Of a DNA stretch of 64,000 nt, positions 11,056 to 24,560 are shown piece after piece (position 1 is the stretch's first letter; the number at the start of each line of letters is the position of its first letter). The notes below the pieces were generated by a model, which was not told the origin of the DNA, did no database searches, and saw nothing but the letters and a program-made list of their open reading frames with translations. This DNA is from Hyposmocoma kahamanoa. Taxonomy: Eukaryota; Arthropoda; Insecta; Lepidoptera; Cosmopterigidae. A program made the position numbers and the translations under genes. The stretch spans positions 22,914,832-22,978,831 of the forward strand of contig NW_020654810.1 of assembly GCF_003589595.1 (NCBI RefSeq), in the 5' to 3' direction.

Positions 11056-11380
11056 GAGCGATGCCACACGGTGTGTTGCGTCGGTGGTGGCCTTGCGAAG
11101 CTTGAGTGGCGACAGTGCGTATACTACATATAAATTAGAACTACATAGGTAGTACCACATGCTTGATAAATCAAAACGGCACGCAGCTATGAAACGCGTG
11201 CATAACAGACAAGGGGCCAGGAGACAAAGCGGGAAGGGGTACCGGTGCGTAAGTACATAAGCAGCGTTATGTTGCGGCATCCATCCCATTGTTCGATTGG
11301 CACGTGGCATTCGGTGCGTTGAAATCACTACGTTGGTTGCTATGACCCAACGCACAGGCAGCGCCCGTGTGGCATCGTTC
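11056..11380. mobile_element. PIF/Harbinger-like MITE with TAA duplication
   Basis: The ends are inverted: GAGCGATGCCACACGG on the left and the inverse of CCGTGTGGCATCGTTC on the right. TAA flanks both sides (11053-11055 and 11381-11383), the 3-bp target expected of the PIF/Harbinger superfamily. The 325-bp body has no coding content. Confidence 0.7.
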
Positions 11381-11849
11381 TAACATGAGCAGAATACCTG
11401 AATTTGCAATCAAGAAAACAATCGTATTATATGTTAATACCTGTCTAATTATGTTTAGTATTTATAAATTGGTTGTAAAATATCAAGCTGTTTTTCGTGG
11501 GCTTCGCTTTAGCATGTTAACAACGGCTAAATTACTATGAAACCAACTTTCAGACGATCATTCTTATGCAAATCGTCAAGAAACATATATGAGACGGGAC
11601 AGTTTTAAAATACTTAGAAATCATTTGCATAAACGCGGAAATAAGTTGGTTTTAAATTTCCAAAGATTTGTAATGCTTTTTGTGATTCGTCGTAGTGGAC
11701 GTGAATATAAAAATAAACAGAAGTAAATATGTTTTAAGAATACAAATAAACGTAAAAACTGAAATACGTCAAAGTGCCTGAATAGCACAATCTATGTCTT
11801 ATAAAAACTTTGTCTCTGCCGTTCACATATACCGCCCAACTAATATAAG

Positions 11850-12071
11850 CTAATAATAATAACAATAGTAAGGTACACACTCATAACCCCGCACTAGGGA
11901 AACCCTGTATCACGGGTGCCATGGACACACACATATCCAACCAGAAATTACATCTAAATTCACGATAGAAATAAATGTAGGCCTTATAAATATTTCTCCC
12001 GACCCGGGAATCGAAATCGGAACCTCCGCGTACTAATCTAGCATGGTGATCGATCGGTCACGGAGGCAGTT
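11850..12071 (-). repeat. SINE-A, tRNA-derived SINE, diverged copy
   Basis: On the minus strand it starts with a tRNA-like head (ACTGCCTCCGTGACCGATCG, then a box B near GGTTCCGATTTCG), continues with the family words TTTGTGGTT-like and CCATGGCACCCG, and ends in (ATT)n. This copy is well diverged. Confidence 0.7.
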
Positions 12072-13301
12072 AAAAGGCACGAGCACATCAAGCTGGACAC
12101 ATAAGATTTAGACTCTATTTCAGTTATGGTAAGTGCCAGTCCAATTGTTTGACTGTATCTAATTCCAGTTAACATCACACTTAACTTTTAGAACTTTGGG
12201 TCATATTGTTTTTAATCATGGACCTGTAACTAAATTTTTGTGGATACTGCCGGCTAACATTTTATTTTAGACAAGCGCCATCTACCCATGTTACATTTGT
12301 AAATAAGTTTGTAATACACAATGCCATCTATTGATAGATACGTATAATTACCAAAGTTCAGAAAAAAAATTAGTTTGACTCAATATTTTAATAATACTAC
12401 AAGGAAAAAACTTAACACTTTCATATTAAAGAGTAAATTAATTGATATTCACAGCCATTTACATAGTCTGTACTACTTCCTTATCCTTATTTATTCATTC
12501 ATTTATTGTAAACAATGTTGGGTCGCGTGGCAATTAAAAAAGTAATCGGCGGCTCGGTGATATTTTGGCTATTGTTGAAATAGGAAAACGCGATTTTAGG
12601 CTACAAAATAAAATGTCTGGGGAATTACAAACTTGATTGGGGATTTTGTGGGCAATGGAGTTTAAAAACAACTCATTTGGAGGTTTGAGTATTTCTACGT
12701 GTGCGGAATTGGAGGAACAAGAGAATTCATATTCCCAATTCCTCGCAGCAAGCACAATTGCTTTCCTTAATTATCAGGGATTTTATGGCTTGGGCGAATA
12801 TCGGCTACTTAATACCCATAAATTAGCGAATTAAATTCACAAAAGTCTTGTAGATTTATGATATAGGTGTACGTGCTTTAATTAAATAATGTTGAAATTA
12901 AATCTTAAGGTGCAAAGGGAAACGTATTATGCCCGTTATCTACTAGTTTTGAACGTACTTTGCGTGGTGCCGTACGGAAATTATGCAAATTTATACTGCA
13001 CGTAAAATTCCGATTTCTAGTAGGTAACCACGTACACCTATGTCATAAATCTACATGAATTGCAATATTGTTATCTCGCTCTCGCTATTCATTAATAACG
13101 CGACGAATCTCCCCCACTAGAACAAGCTTTGGGGCACGTTTCGGTGCGCTGTAGCTTCCAATAGTAGTTATACCTACCTATTTATAGGAATTTGGGGATA
13201 TTTTGTAGGTAGGGGACTTACATTTATTTCTCTCGTGAGTTTGGGTGTAATTTGTGGTTGTCTATGTGTGTGTCCATGGCACCCGTAACCCGCAACACAG
13301 G

Positions 13302-13796
13302 TAGAGATGGGAAACAAATTTATCGGCAAACCATTGTGCTTTTTTAAAAACCCGTGCTTTTTTAAAATGCTTTTCACTTTCGTTTAGAAAAACGTGGACT
13401 TTTATGTTAAAAAAGCTTGCAACGTTGTGTTGATAGCAAAAAGCGAGAGTAGATCACTAATGCTCTGGCCACACAGAGGCGGTCGCGGAAGCGTTTATAT
13501 GAACCCTGCCACACTGAAACGCGCGGCAGACGCGCGTTTCAGTGTGGCAGGGTTCATTATGATCTCGTACATTATAAACATTCCCGCGCCCAGAACGCTT
13601 ACGCGGTGGCCGCCTGTATGTAGCCAGACCATTAAGGTTTTGTGATAAATATGTTTATTTGTAAAACACGACTATTATTTTTATTGAAATGAAACATAGA
13701 TGGCGGGACATCAAACATAAGCACGTTGTTAACGCTTACGTTTAAATTGTAAAGCGTAAACTTTTTTGAGTGCTTTTCGTTTAAGGTGGGCCTCTA
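13302..13796. mobile_element. Non-autonomous hAT element with 8-bp duplication
   Basis: The element begins TAGAGATGGG and ends with the inverse of TAGAG (CCTCTA), typical of hAT ends. AACACAGG is perfectly duplicated on both sides (13294-13301 and 13797-13804), the 8-bp target size of hAT. It carries no transposase and has itself been entered by a palindromic MITE. Confidence 0.8.
13458..13633. mobile_element. Palindromic MITE nested inside the hAT element
   Basis: Outer inverted ends (AATGCTCTGGCCACAC against GTAGCCAGACCATT) enclose an inner perfect palindrome: 27-bp arms at 13499-13525 and 13531-13557 with a 5-base loop. The base composition is much GC-richer than the flanks. The target duplication is unclear (TA or TAA). 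Confidence 0.7.
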
Positions 13797-14388
13797 AACA
13801 CAGGATTTCCATAGTGCGGGGCTATGAGTGCATGCGTGCTTGTATAAATGTACATAACTTACAAATTAAAGAGTAGATCACAAAGACGAATCGACCTCCC
13901 AATTATCAAACTATCACGGCGTTTATATTACTGACCGACTTATTCAATGCATGTGAGGTACACACCCATGGTATATTACCTAATTTAGTTTGTTTTAATG
14001 CATCTATCAGTTCCGATTGATTTTTCAATAGGAAGGATGCTATAGAGCTCCCGGGGTCCCTGAGCCAAGCCTGTGCAAATGGACAGATCTGGAGTCAGGA
14101 TCTGGCTGAATAAGGTGCCTGTGCACGCCCGTGCTTGCACAGGTAGCTGTGCCCTTCCCGTATAACCAAGAGGTTAATACGGAGGGTCACTATAAACGGA
14201 ATATGGGCCCGTCAAAATGCAATGCAACGTCTCCTATACGTACACCTTAGATAATATGTTTGTATGCCTAATGTTACCTGTGTTTTCACAAATTTTGAAT
14301 TGACATGCAACCGTTCAATCTTTCACTAGGCTGCCACTTGGTATTATATAAATATGATAATAAAAACCTGGCTTATTACTTTCTCTTT

Positions 14389-14600
14389 AACCGACTTCAA
14401 AAAAGGAGGAGGTTATATGTTCGGCTGTACGTATGTTTTCCGATTTCTCCGTCAATCGTGGACCGATTTTGAAAATTCTTTGTTTGAACGGGTGCACTCT
14501 CGTGGTGGTCCCATTGTCACCAAGTCAGAATTTGACGAGGAGATCCCATGGAAATCGAAAAAAACCAATAAGCAAACTTTGGAGGTCGGTTTTTTTTTTC
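14389..14600. repeat. AACCGACTTC repeat
   Basis: Begins AACCGACTTCAAAAAAGGAG and ends with the inverse AGGTCGGTT. Related copies lie at 16571-16752 and 42661-43081. The small open frames inside (GGGPIVTKSEF and similar) are repeat-borne. Confidence 0.65.
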
Positions 14601-15532
14601 AATGAAAAAGTTACAATTATCGTTAATAAGACATATTGCGTTATTATTAGCAACCCAAATCGCACTCTCTCTTCAAAATGCACACTACCTTATGTAGGTA
14701 GGGTAGACAGCCAACACCCGATTAAGGGTGCACACGTTCCCCATCAATTTGCAACTCACGATATACATACATAGTACCTACTTCTCGACATTTGGTTTTA
14801 GGTAATTACCAACCTCTCAAATTGCCGTAGAGCTATAAACCATACGAGGTTAACCAAATATTCAAGTCGATCTCGCTCTCTCGCATTTGCATAACACCAC
14901 ATTGCATGGTCAGAGTCGCATTGTGCGTAATTACGAGTGCCGAGTGCAGGTCTCCGGTAAAAATGTTTTTAAAATTTGATGTATCCATTAAGCTCAATTT
15001 GCAATGCCGCGGAACGGAATTTTTGTAACGAAATTATACATAGCATAACTAACTTTGTCAATTGCGTAACGTCTAAACAAAATACGATACGGTAGCGCGG
15101 GAATTCCTGAGACTGCGGAAGAATTCTCCGCGATCTGTTTATCAGCTTCTATCCTGTTTGTACGCTACACAATTCACATAAAATTCATAAAGCTGTAACT
15201 ACAAAAATTCTCAAAAATTAAATAAAATTATATTGAGCGTTACCTAATTTTTTTCTGATATGGCTATTCTGAGCCTTTGTGAGCTTTGCCTAGAGTTAGG
15301 TCGTGGAAAAATTTCCATTTTCAAAAAATCATATTAATTTCATAATCATAAATATTTTTTCGGATATTTTTCCTATATATTTGTCCAATCATTTTTAAAC
15401 TCATTTTTCTCCAATTTGCTTTTAGCTATACAATTTTATTTTATAATTCACGCTAAATAAAATAAAGATATTTCTAAACGAAGAACATAATATGAGCCTT
15501 CGAATTATATTTTTCTATTAATTTTAAATTTT

Positions 15533-15600
15533 TATTGAATTGATATTCAATTATTGTGAAATTACTCCACTAGTTTGTTATAATTATTAATACAAAAACA
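15533..15600 (-). repeat. SINE-B tail fragment
   Basis: Only the 3' tail is present: the TTGAATTGATATTCAATTA hairpin and ACTCCACTAGTTTGTTATAA, as at 5990-6060. Confidence 0.65.
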
Positions 15601-16570
15601 ATCCTAAACATTTTTATTTTTTCAGAATTTTTTCCGCTATTTGAAATTGTTCGGAAAATTACCCAACAGTAGCTGTGACCCTACTATGAAATCACAATGA
15701 CAGTTATTGCTAGAGAACGCGTAAAATGTTTGTATACAAAATGTTGTTCATTCTTGTGACCGTATGGGCGCTGTATAATTTACCATACGAAATTGTGAAG
15801 TAATTTACGCGGTCGCTAGCGATAACTGTCACAGTAAACTCGTGGTAGAGGCACAGTAGGTTACCAAATTCTCAATTCACCATATTGTCAGCTCACCACG
15901 TTCTCATCTCACCATGTCCTCAATGTGAATGCCCGGAGTAAATTCTGAATTTTTTTGCTCTGGTATTCATACTAAAAATTCCTTAGTTTGAGACCAAGTA
16001 ATTTTGGTGTAGTTGTCTGGCACACTGTTACTAAAAAAACTATATAACAACGTTACCTAATGAAACAATAAAGTGAATGAACGTTTTTGCGTAAATCATC
16101 GTAACTTCAAGGTATTCAAAATCGCCTTTATTGAAGTGGAACTAGTGAGATGTGCATGATGTCAGTATGTCGCAAAATGATAATAAAATTCAGTTGCACC
16201 ATCTGTAATGCATTTACATGTTACCTTGCTAACAATGAGTGTGTGAACCGTGTCTCACGTGATTTATAATCGACTTTTGATTCTAAACTATATATTTTTA
16301 ATCGTGTTAGATAAAAAGAGTGCATATTACAAGTCTACCGCTTATCTGAGTCGGTTCCTGAGGTAGCTATTCCGTGCCGGGGGAGTGACAGTTTAGTAAT
16401 AGTTATGTCGCGTTGCACACAGGATAAATTCAACAAGTTTTTCTGGCGATATTCTATCGTAAGTCGATTGAAAAAAGTGCCTACCAAATTAGTCTATTGT
16501 TGTTTCGTGAAGCGACAATAAAAAAACTATTGATAATTGAAAAGAATAGACAAGCCATTTGGCACTTTTT

Positions 16571-16752
16571 TAATCGACTTCAAAAAAGTAGGAGGTTCTC
16601 AATTCGGCTGTATGTGTTTTGATTTATGAAACGATTTTGATGATTCTTTTTTGTTCGAAAGATGGTACCTCGGTAGTGGTCTCACTTAAATTTGGAGAAA
16701 ATATTCCACCTCTAAGGGTGGCAAACTAGGCGATAAATGACTTTCGGTTTTT
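16571..16752. repeat. AACCGACTTC repeat, diverged copy
   Basis: Starts AATCGACTTCAAAAAAGTAG and includes GGAGGTTCTCAATTCGGCTG, as in the family at 14389-14600. Confidence 0.6.
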
Positions 16753-16894
16753 TAGTACTCTGTACTGATTTATTCAATCAACTTGTTATTGAATATCGTC
16801 AGTAAAGTGTTGTTGATATTATCCCATGGGTTAACATTTTTGTGTAATACCCAAAATGCCTTCGATTTTATGTAGAGGTAAACCTTTTTATTTT

Positions 16895-17330
16895 TAATTA
16901 AAAAGTAAGTGCGTATTTGACCTCCATCTCACCTGATGGAAAGTGACGAAATGGTGGACGGAGCATACACACTTAAAAAATGCTTATTACCCTTGAAAGC
17001 CCAAGTTATACCGTTCAGGGAACAAGTCTGCAGGCAGGGAATCCCACTCCATTCGCCCTATAAATATGCAAGCGAAATGCTTCGTTAGAATTCTTGGAAT
17101 ATCAACAACATACGGGTGGAACTCCAGCCTACATCTAGTCCCCCGATGACGGAAAAGGTGGAATTAAATCGTGCAATTCCCTCGCAACTTTACGGCGGTG
17201 TTTAAGGTTCGGCAGCTTTACCTCTACCAAAGCCTCTTGACACGCTTTTCTTTGCCTACCTCACTGGATGGCAACCTTTACTCAAGCAACAAGTGCAATG
17301 GTAAAAAACGTTTAACGCTAAGTTTGTATA
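16895..17330. repeat. Probable retroelement 3' region
   Basis: A moderately GC-rich stretch opening with GCGTATTTGACCTCCATC. The same opening (GCACATTTGACCTCCATCGC) recurs at 50252, where it interrupts a SINE. No reading frame is recognisable; assignment to a non-LTR element is an inference. Confidence 0.4.
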
Positions 17331-18092
17331 CCACTACAAATCACAAGAAATCCAGCCGATCTAAGGCGTAATTTAATCTTTTTGTCTATTCTACCTCAGA
17401 AGGTTGACCCCTGACATTGGTAATATTTTGATATAACGCCTTTGATTGAACAGAGTTGAACATCAAGAAGTAGGTATGACTGAAGGTTCGTTTTATAATA
17501 GACCCTTTTCTTTCAATGGTCCAGTCCTTATTTATTATACTGATGTAATCGTGAGATCAACCTTGACTTCTTAGTTTTAAGAACGGCTTGTTGTCTAATG
17601 ACTGGTAACTCTAATGAGAATTACAATTACACTCGTATTTTTTGTGTAATTTTGTCGATTAGACGTTTTTTCAATGTTTTTTTATCGTAAGTCATTTGTT
17701 TTGTACATAATAAGTTTGCTATTGTATAAAACAAAAATCGAGGTTATACCTAACACGAGACAATCAAATATTTCCTATGTGTATTATAATGTAATGTGCG
17801 TGTGTGAAAAATTTACGCAATAAATGTTTTATTTTTATCTACAAAATTGCTGTGGTATTTTTTTTGTTACCGTAAAGCCACCAAATAATCCCCATGACAG
17901 ACTGTGTTGATTAGTTATTTAGTCTCTTGTGTTCCCATCGAAATGAACCATAGTTTATACCAAGCTAGAGTCGATACAAACTCAAATGGCTACGCTTGAT
18001 TATGGTGTGAAAGTCGCGTCATAGTATGAACTGAGAGAATTAATAGTCACAAAGCTGCATATAGGCTAAACATAATTTTAACATTGCAATAA

Positions 18093-18350
18093 GCTTATTT
18101 AAAGTGACGGGACGAACAAGTCGTGTGTCAGCGACACGGTTGTCCCTAACAGTTGTAGCGCCACTCAAAGATATGAGAGACACTGCCACTGCGCCCGAAA
18201 CTCTGATACATAAGTTGACAAGTCTCATTTGCCTGTAATTTCACCAGCACCCTTACTCTTTAAAACCGGAACGCAGTAATATTCACATTACTGCTTGGCG
18301 GCAGAAATAGATAAGGTGGCAGTACTACCCTGGATGAACTCTCTCACAAT
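18093..18350 (-). repeat. Repeat L copy
   Basis: Minus-strand copy, with AAAGTGACGGGACGAACAAG near 18100 and CTGGATGAACTCTCTCAC near 18340. Confidence 0.7.
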
Positions 18351-18773
18351 TAACTCTACTGCTACAAACATAAAATATCCACAACATAGGGGTGCAGCTT
18401 CGCCTCGACTAATTCCGAGTCACCTATAAGCCACACACATCTAACATAGGTAATCAAAATAAAACTACAGTATCGGTTATTATTAATAATAATAAAATTT
18501 AATATGTTAAATGTTACAAATTCAATAAATTCCGTAAGAAATCGATAGAAATACCGTTCCCTTTTTATTTGCTATCTAAATAATGGCATTTTAGTGCATC
18601 ATGGCAAGTTTTTAATACTAACTACGTACACAATTAGTGTAAATAATATTACATGGATTCCGTGTGTGCATTTTTCTAAATTAATTACAATATTAATATG
18701 AAGTTATAAATCAGGTTAATTTTCAACACCCGACGTAAAGTGTTATAAGTCTGAAGCCTTTGTCTGTGTACGA

Positions 18774-18900
18774 CCCGGTGGGACATGAACCCACGACCAT
18801 GCTGCACCGTATCTTACCAACTCAGCCACAGGTCCAGTTACTGAGCTGTCAAAATTTAAGGCATTCGTCGCCGCTAGTGACATCTAGTGAGATATTTTGA
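18774..18900 (-). repeat. SINE-C, tRNA-like repeat
   Basis: On the minus strand: a GACCTGTGGCTGAGTTGG box A region and a GTGGGTTCATGTCCC box B region. A partial relative is at 44823-44905. The flanking sequence is AT-rich, and the absence of a clean anticodon arm argues against a real tRNA gene. Confidence 0.55.
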
Positions 18901-19892
18901 AAAACCTCACCGCAACCAGTATCTTTACAGATGCCTCAACTGACGTACATGTAGCTTTTTGATGTTTGATGCGTTTGTCAAATAATCTACGTGGTTGATG
19001 AAATCTAGATTGACGGCGTATTCGATAAACATGTTTGAAGGTATGGTGGCGTGTTTGTTAAACTTCAGTTGTCGCCTATTTGTTAACTTTGCTAGATTCC
19101 GCACAGTCATCTGCTTCTGTCCGCCTTACAGCCCTGATAAGCCGAAAAGCGCTATCTCAATCGCTGTAAGTTTTGCGAAAATTGACTTTTTGTAAATTGT
19201 ATTTTCGCACCTTCAAAAATGGCATAAATGTTTTAAAACTTATTTACACGTATTTTTGACTAATACATTTATTGACATACCTAAATTATCCATAAATTGT
19301 ACCATTATACCTATTTTGTGAGATACAGCTATTTTATTATTTTATTATATTATCTATTTTATTATATTAATTGTAAAGAAAGGTTTCAAAAATTGAGATA
19401 TAAAAATACTTCTTAGTGGTTTTTTAAATGTTTTAAGTCAGATAGCGCTATTTCCATTGTATCATTAGATGCCAAATTATTATAGCTATTGAATAATAAA
19501 AAAAAACTAAAAGGGCGTATCTCAGAGATAGCGCCTTTCGGCTTTAGCAGAGCAGCATATTTCTTTGAACAAATGGGAAACCGGTGACATTACAATAATA
19601 TGGTAACTTTATTATTGCGGCGGAACGAAATGGAAGCGAATTTCCGTAATGATCGTACACAGCGAAATTAACTTTATGGTCAATTATGCAACGTACAAAC
19701 TAGATACCAGCCAAAAATCACGACGAATCACGAATTCCGCGGAATTCTCGCGCATTCGCCAGAATTCCGCAGCTCCGTCGTCCGCTAACTAAAAGACATG
19801 ACAAAAGAATTTTTTGAGATATCATAATAACCATAACCCCGTATTCAGAATATTGAAATTGTTTAACGATACCTCAGCTATAGCTAGTCGAG

Positions 19893-20160
19893 CGCCTGGT
19901 GTTTAAGCGACACGCCTGTCCATAATAGCTGCAGTGCCACTCAGAACTTCAAATCGACATCTGAGGGCTTTGTCATTGCGCCTGTCACCCTGAGACATAG
20001 TTGACAAGTCCCATGTGCTTGTAATTTCATTTCACCAGCACCCTTGCCCTTCAAAACCGAAACACATTAATGTCCTCATCTTTGCTTGCCGGGAGAAATA
20101 CTTAAGCAAGGTGGCATCAATTCCCTGGACAAACTCTTTCACAAGGTGCTCTACTGCTAG
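19893..20160 (-). repeat. Repeat L copy, diverged
   Basis: Carries GTTTAAGCGACACGCCTGTC near 19900 and CCCTGGACAAACTCTTTCAC near 20130. Confidence 0.65.
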
Positions 20161-20641
20161 AGAGAGTAAGAGAGTCACATTGCATTTTCATTCTTAAAGG
20201 GTTAGACTACAAAAATATTATTATCATGGAAGAAAAAGTTTTATAAATGCAAATTTTCAACAGCCATTACACCAATTTTAAAATTGGAAAATAGTTTTCT
20301 ATCAATCAAACATTGTTTGAGCTTAGGATATTTAATACTGATAATTTACGTATATTATATAGATGTTGCTGATAATGCAAAGTGGCTCTAGTTATGTGTC
20401 CGGGAGTGTATTTTATTGCGGGGTTCGAAGTGATAATTATCACTATAAATTATCTTGATAAATAATAATATTGATAATAATCTTAATATTTATAAAATTA
20501 ATTGGAAGAACAAAATGCTACTACTGCAATGTCGTCCCAAATGTTTGTCATTTTTAGTAAAAAATTAAAGAAACAAAACAATGAATCAGCATGGATAACT
20601 ATTGGATACATATATAGGATAATTATCGAAGAAAATAAATA

Positions 20642-20850
20642 CACACATCAAAAGTGTCTAGGGATCAAGCACGTTTTTGTTAATTATTGAAAGTCACGTA
20701 ATGATTTTTTTTAACACCGATGCATTTCTTTTTGTCATTTTCAAATTCAAATCTTAAAAAAATCTATCGTAGTTTAAAAAAATTATTAAAAATCCTGATT
20801 TCCAGTAATTTGCAAAAACGTGCTTGATCCCTAGGCACTTTTGATGTGTG
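20642..20850. mobile_element. TA-flanked foldback MITE, copy 1
   Basis: About 40-base inverted ends: CACACATCAAAAGTGTCTAG at the left and its near inverse at the right (CTAGGCACTTTTGATGTGTG), both followed by CGTTTTTG words. TA flanks both sides, as for Tc1/mariner-type targets. A second copy is at 33126-33358. Confidence 0.75.
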
Positions 20851-22968
20851 TACTCATGACATTTCGAAACCTAATTTATTGTCACCCGCTTTCTTTTTTT
20901 TTAAATTTATTAGTTTAAAATGGCAACACCGCCTATTGTTAAAACTACAAAAGCAATATTATGAGAACGGTATTTCCAAAAACGCATTAATACCAATTGA
21001 TTTTATCCTACGTCTTTTGCTTAAACATTGGCACATAAAGTGATCACATAATACTCATTGTTCATGAACGGAGTGGTTCAAAGTAGTAAATAACACTTTA
21101 GGTATTATGGCGTAGTGAAATTAAACCTGGCTATATATCGAAATCATTACGACTGCATAAAATCAGTTCCACTTCGATGGAGTAGGAGCCGAAGTGGGCA
21201 TAGTTTGTCTGGGATATTTGAGACGACACAAATAAAATACAAGGTTTTTTTTCTTTGTAGAACCCGGTTCTAGCCTTGCATAATCAAAACGGCAGTGAAG
21301 TGGAACCGGCTTCGTTAAGCCCATGCCTAACGTTGACCGACCATCGACTCCATTTATCCACCAATCGAACCGCTGATTGTTTATTCTCGGACTAGTGTCC
21401 ACTACCTTAATTTCCGTGACAATTTTCATTATGTAAGCATTCGATCTTTTATCGAGCAATATTATTTAATAATTACACGATGTTACTCATATACTTGAAC
21501 TCCGAAACCTCAGAAATTAAGTAGTGAACACAAGTCCGAGAATGGCCTGAAAATCTAGCTTCACTAAAACAACAACTTAAGTTCATATTGTACTTTTTTT
21601 AATCTCTTTTTTTTAAAGGCCTTTTTTATATCAATGGTTATCTAGAATAGCGGTCTATCTCAAAAACATCTAATTCATTATGAAGATGGTTTGAAAAAAA
21701 CTGAAACCTATCTGCCGCGATAAGTTGACGAATCGTAGACCTCTCCAATGTTGTCATGTGATTATCCAACCAATGAAACCTTGGAATTCGCAATAACATT
21801 TAGCATTTTGTAAATAAAGTCAAAAAAGGATCAATTTTGGATTGAGCAACAGCATATTATGTTTGTAGAGTATTTTTAAATATTGAACTCGTATTCCAAA
21901 ATAATGCAGTGTTTTTTTAAAACATTACTCGGTTATTTTTCTTTTAATTTGATAGTAAAAATTTCAGTTTTTCATTGTTAAATTGATTTTGCGTTCTTTG
22001 TAAATCTCGTATAACGTCGTCTTAGAGTGAATACCTCGTTTGTGATTTCTAGGAAATTTTTAAGGACGAAGATAAAAATGTTGTGTAAAATTTCAATTAG
22101 TTAAATTATACCTCTTTCAGATACTATATTACTTAAATAATATATTTAAGCAAGAAGGTTACAAAGTTTTTCTTAAAAAAAATCAGTAATAACGAACTAT
22201 GTGAAAACGCGTCTGCGCGGTTTTCACTCTAAAGCGACGTATGCTTTAATTGAGAGTTCTTTTATTTATTTAAGGTTGAATTAATCAATGTTAAACTGTT
22301 ACAATTTATACCATTTCAGGTGTTTCTGCTTTGTCACAAAATGTAAAAAATGCATTTAGTTTCATTTCTATTTAAAAAAAAAAAGTTGTTACTAAGTGGC
22401 CGTTAAAATATGTTAATTTGCTACTATAATATGTGTAATTAATCGGCTGTAGTGCGGTCACATTTCACATACTGTCCTTTACACATTTAAATACTATATA
22501 TAGGGTTCATGCGTCCCTAAAGTTATAGTACAATTTTGAACCACCCCGAACATCCTAATACATTTCGTATGAAAGCTAACACATCTGATTAATAACTAGG
22601 TATATAATTAAAATTCACATCATATCAACTATACATTGATATATTTAAATAGTATACAACATATCGATTATGAACGTTATATAAAATCTACACAACTGAT
22701 TATATAAACTTATGTATAGGTTTGTCTAACAAATGTATGAATATTGAATACTATACGTTTTAGGCACGATTTTTTTAATATTCAGTACTGGGTACAATCA
22801 CTGGTATGCAGACATATTAAAAAGCACCTATTTATAAAGGAAAGGGCTTTACACACTTGCGACATCAACTGTGAAACATGCATAAATTGTATATTATACA
22901 TCTGGCTTTCAAGTTCAAGTTTATGAAAGTCTTGACATCGACACAAACCACACAATTGACATAACTGA

Positions 22969-23189
22969 TTATTATTATTTTTTTAACGCACACACTCAAC
23001 ATAGCCCCGCACTAGGGAAACCCTGTGTCGCGGGTGCCATGGACACACACATAGACAACCACAAATTACACCCAAACTCACGAGAGAAATAATTGTAGGC
23101 CATACAACTATTTCTCCCGGCCCGGGAATCGAACCTGGGACCTCTGCGTGGCAGTCCGGCATGGTATCCGTTCGGCTACGGAGGCAGTT
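22969..23189 (-). repeat. SINE-A copy
   Basis: Nearly complete minus-strand copy: tRNA-like head with box B GGTTCGATTCCCGGGCC and an (AAT)n tail at the left end. Confidence 0.85.
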
Positions 23190-23440
23190 TAATTAATTTT
23201 TCTGACAAAAATGAATTATTTATACCAGGACTTTATTCTTCAACAGAAAACATGTAACATTTAAAATAATTGCTTAAAACTATGTCGAAGTAAAGCCTCA
23301 GAAACTTGCTGGTGTTCAGACTCTGGAGGTCAGGTGATATGACAGTCAAAATACGGGACCTATTTTTTATAAAAAAATCCGACAAGATTCTAAATCACGT
23401 TGATTCGCGTGTTACTTGTGAAAGAAAATGTGTATCTCGA

Positions 23441-23651
23441 TTTTTTTTTATAATAATAACGCACACACTACACTACATAGCCCCGCTCTACGGAGACCCT
23501 GTATCGCGGGTGCCATGGATACACACATAGACAACCACAAATTACACCCAAACTCACGAGATAAATAAATTTAGGACACACAAATATTTCTGCCGACCCG
23601 GGACCTCTACGTATGCGCTCAGCATGGTAATCATTCGGCCTCGGATGCAGC
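23441..23651 (-). repeat. SINE-A copy, older
   Basis: Same orientation as the copy 250 bases upstream but more diverged; most of box B is lost (CCCGGGACCTCTACG). Confidence 0.8.
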
Positions 23652-24289
23652 GGTGTTTAGAAATAAATTAATTATAAAATTTTATTACTGATTTCTAACC
23701 GCGCCTTCTTGTCGGGTCAATGATAAAAACCAATAAAATAACAAAGCGGTGTTACATTTCTTTGGCCCAGTAAGCAGCCACGTCTGTGCCCCTATGTATT
23801 GCTTTTAGCAGGTCCTTGCAGTTAATTGTATTATGTGTGACGTTAAACGGATAGCGCGTGATGTGCTGACAAGTATAGAGAGCCCTTTAATTGGATTTAT
23901 TTGAAAAACGAAAACCGCATTTTAGATTACTATACTACAATACCCGAAAATGCTCTGAAAATATTATTGCAGTCTTATCAATCATACAAAAGGAAATAAG
24001 TTTGAATATTAAAATTACACAAAAAACATTGTTCACAAACTGTACAAAAGTAGCTGTCAGCAAAAATGGACAATCATTATAAAGTTGTCAGATTTAATAA
24101 CAAATGGAATCGAGTTAAATAATATTTTATGTTATATATTAAAGAGAAATTTGTATTGATCCAGTTGTTCTAATTAGGCTAGTTAGGCAGACTAGGAAGC
24201 TGAAGAACGGGTATACTAGGAATTATTTGAAAAGTCGGAATCCACTTGGGCGCGATTAAATGAAAGGAAACAAAATGTTTTTATCGCCC

Positions 24290-24560
24290 AAATTGTGACG
24301 TTACAAACAAGTCTTGCGCCTCATGGTAAGCTACACGCCAGTCCATAACAGTTGCAGTGCCACTCAGAGCTTTAAATCGCTAAGATCTGAGGGCACTGCC
24401 ACTGCACTTGCCACCATTAGACAAGTTGACAAGTCCCATGTGCCTGTAATTTCACAGCACCCTTGAAAACCGGAACACAGTAGCTGACATTATTGCTTGG
24501 CGGTAGAAATAGGTAAGGTAGTACATTCCTGGACGAGCTCTTTCACTAGGAGCTCTGCTG
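24290..24560 (-). repeat. Repeat L copy
   Basis: Contains CTTGCGCCTCATGGTAAGC near 24312 and GGACGAGCTCTTTCACTAGG near 24531. Confidence 0.7.

Larger units (their letters stand above)
13207..13842 (+). repeat. SINE-A 3' part, split by a hAT insertion
   Basis: The family words TTTATTTCTCTCGTGAG, TTTGTGGTTGTCTATG and CCATGGCACCCG run from 13215 to 13301, and the missing end (TTTCCATAGTGCGGGGCTATG) resumes at 13805. The break is explained by the element at 13302-13796. Confidence 0.8.

Noticed and set aside
11014..11355. 113-codon minus-strand ORF
   Set aside because: It lies almost wholly within the PIF/Harbinger-like MITE.
13394..13645. 83-codon plus-strand ORF
   Set aside because: It reads through the palindromic MITE nested in the hAT element.
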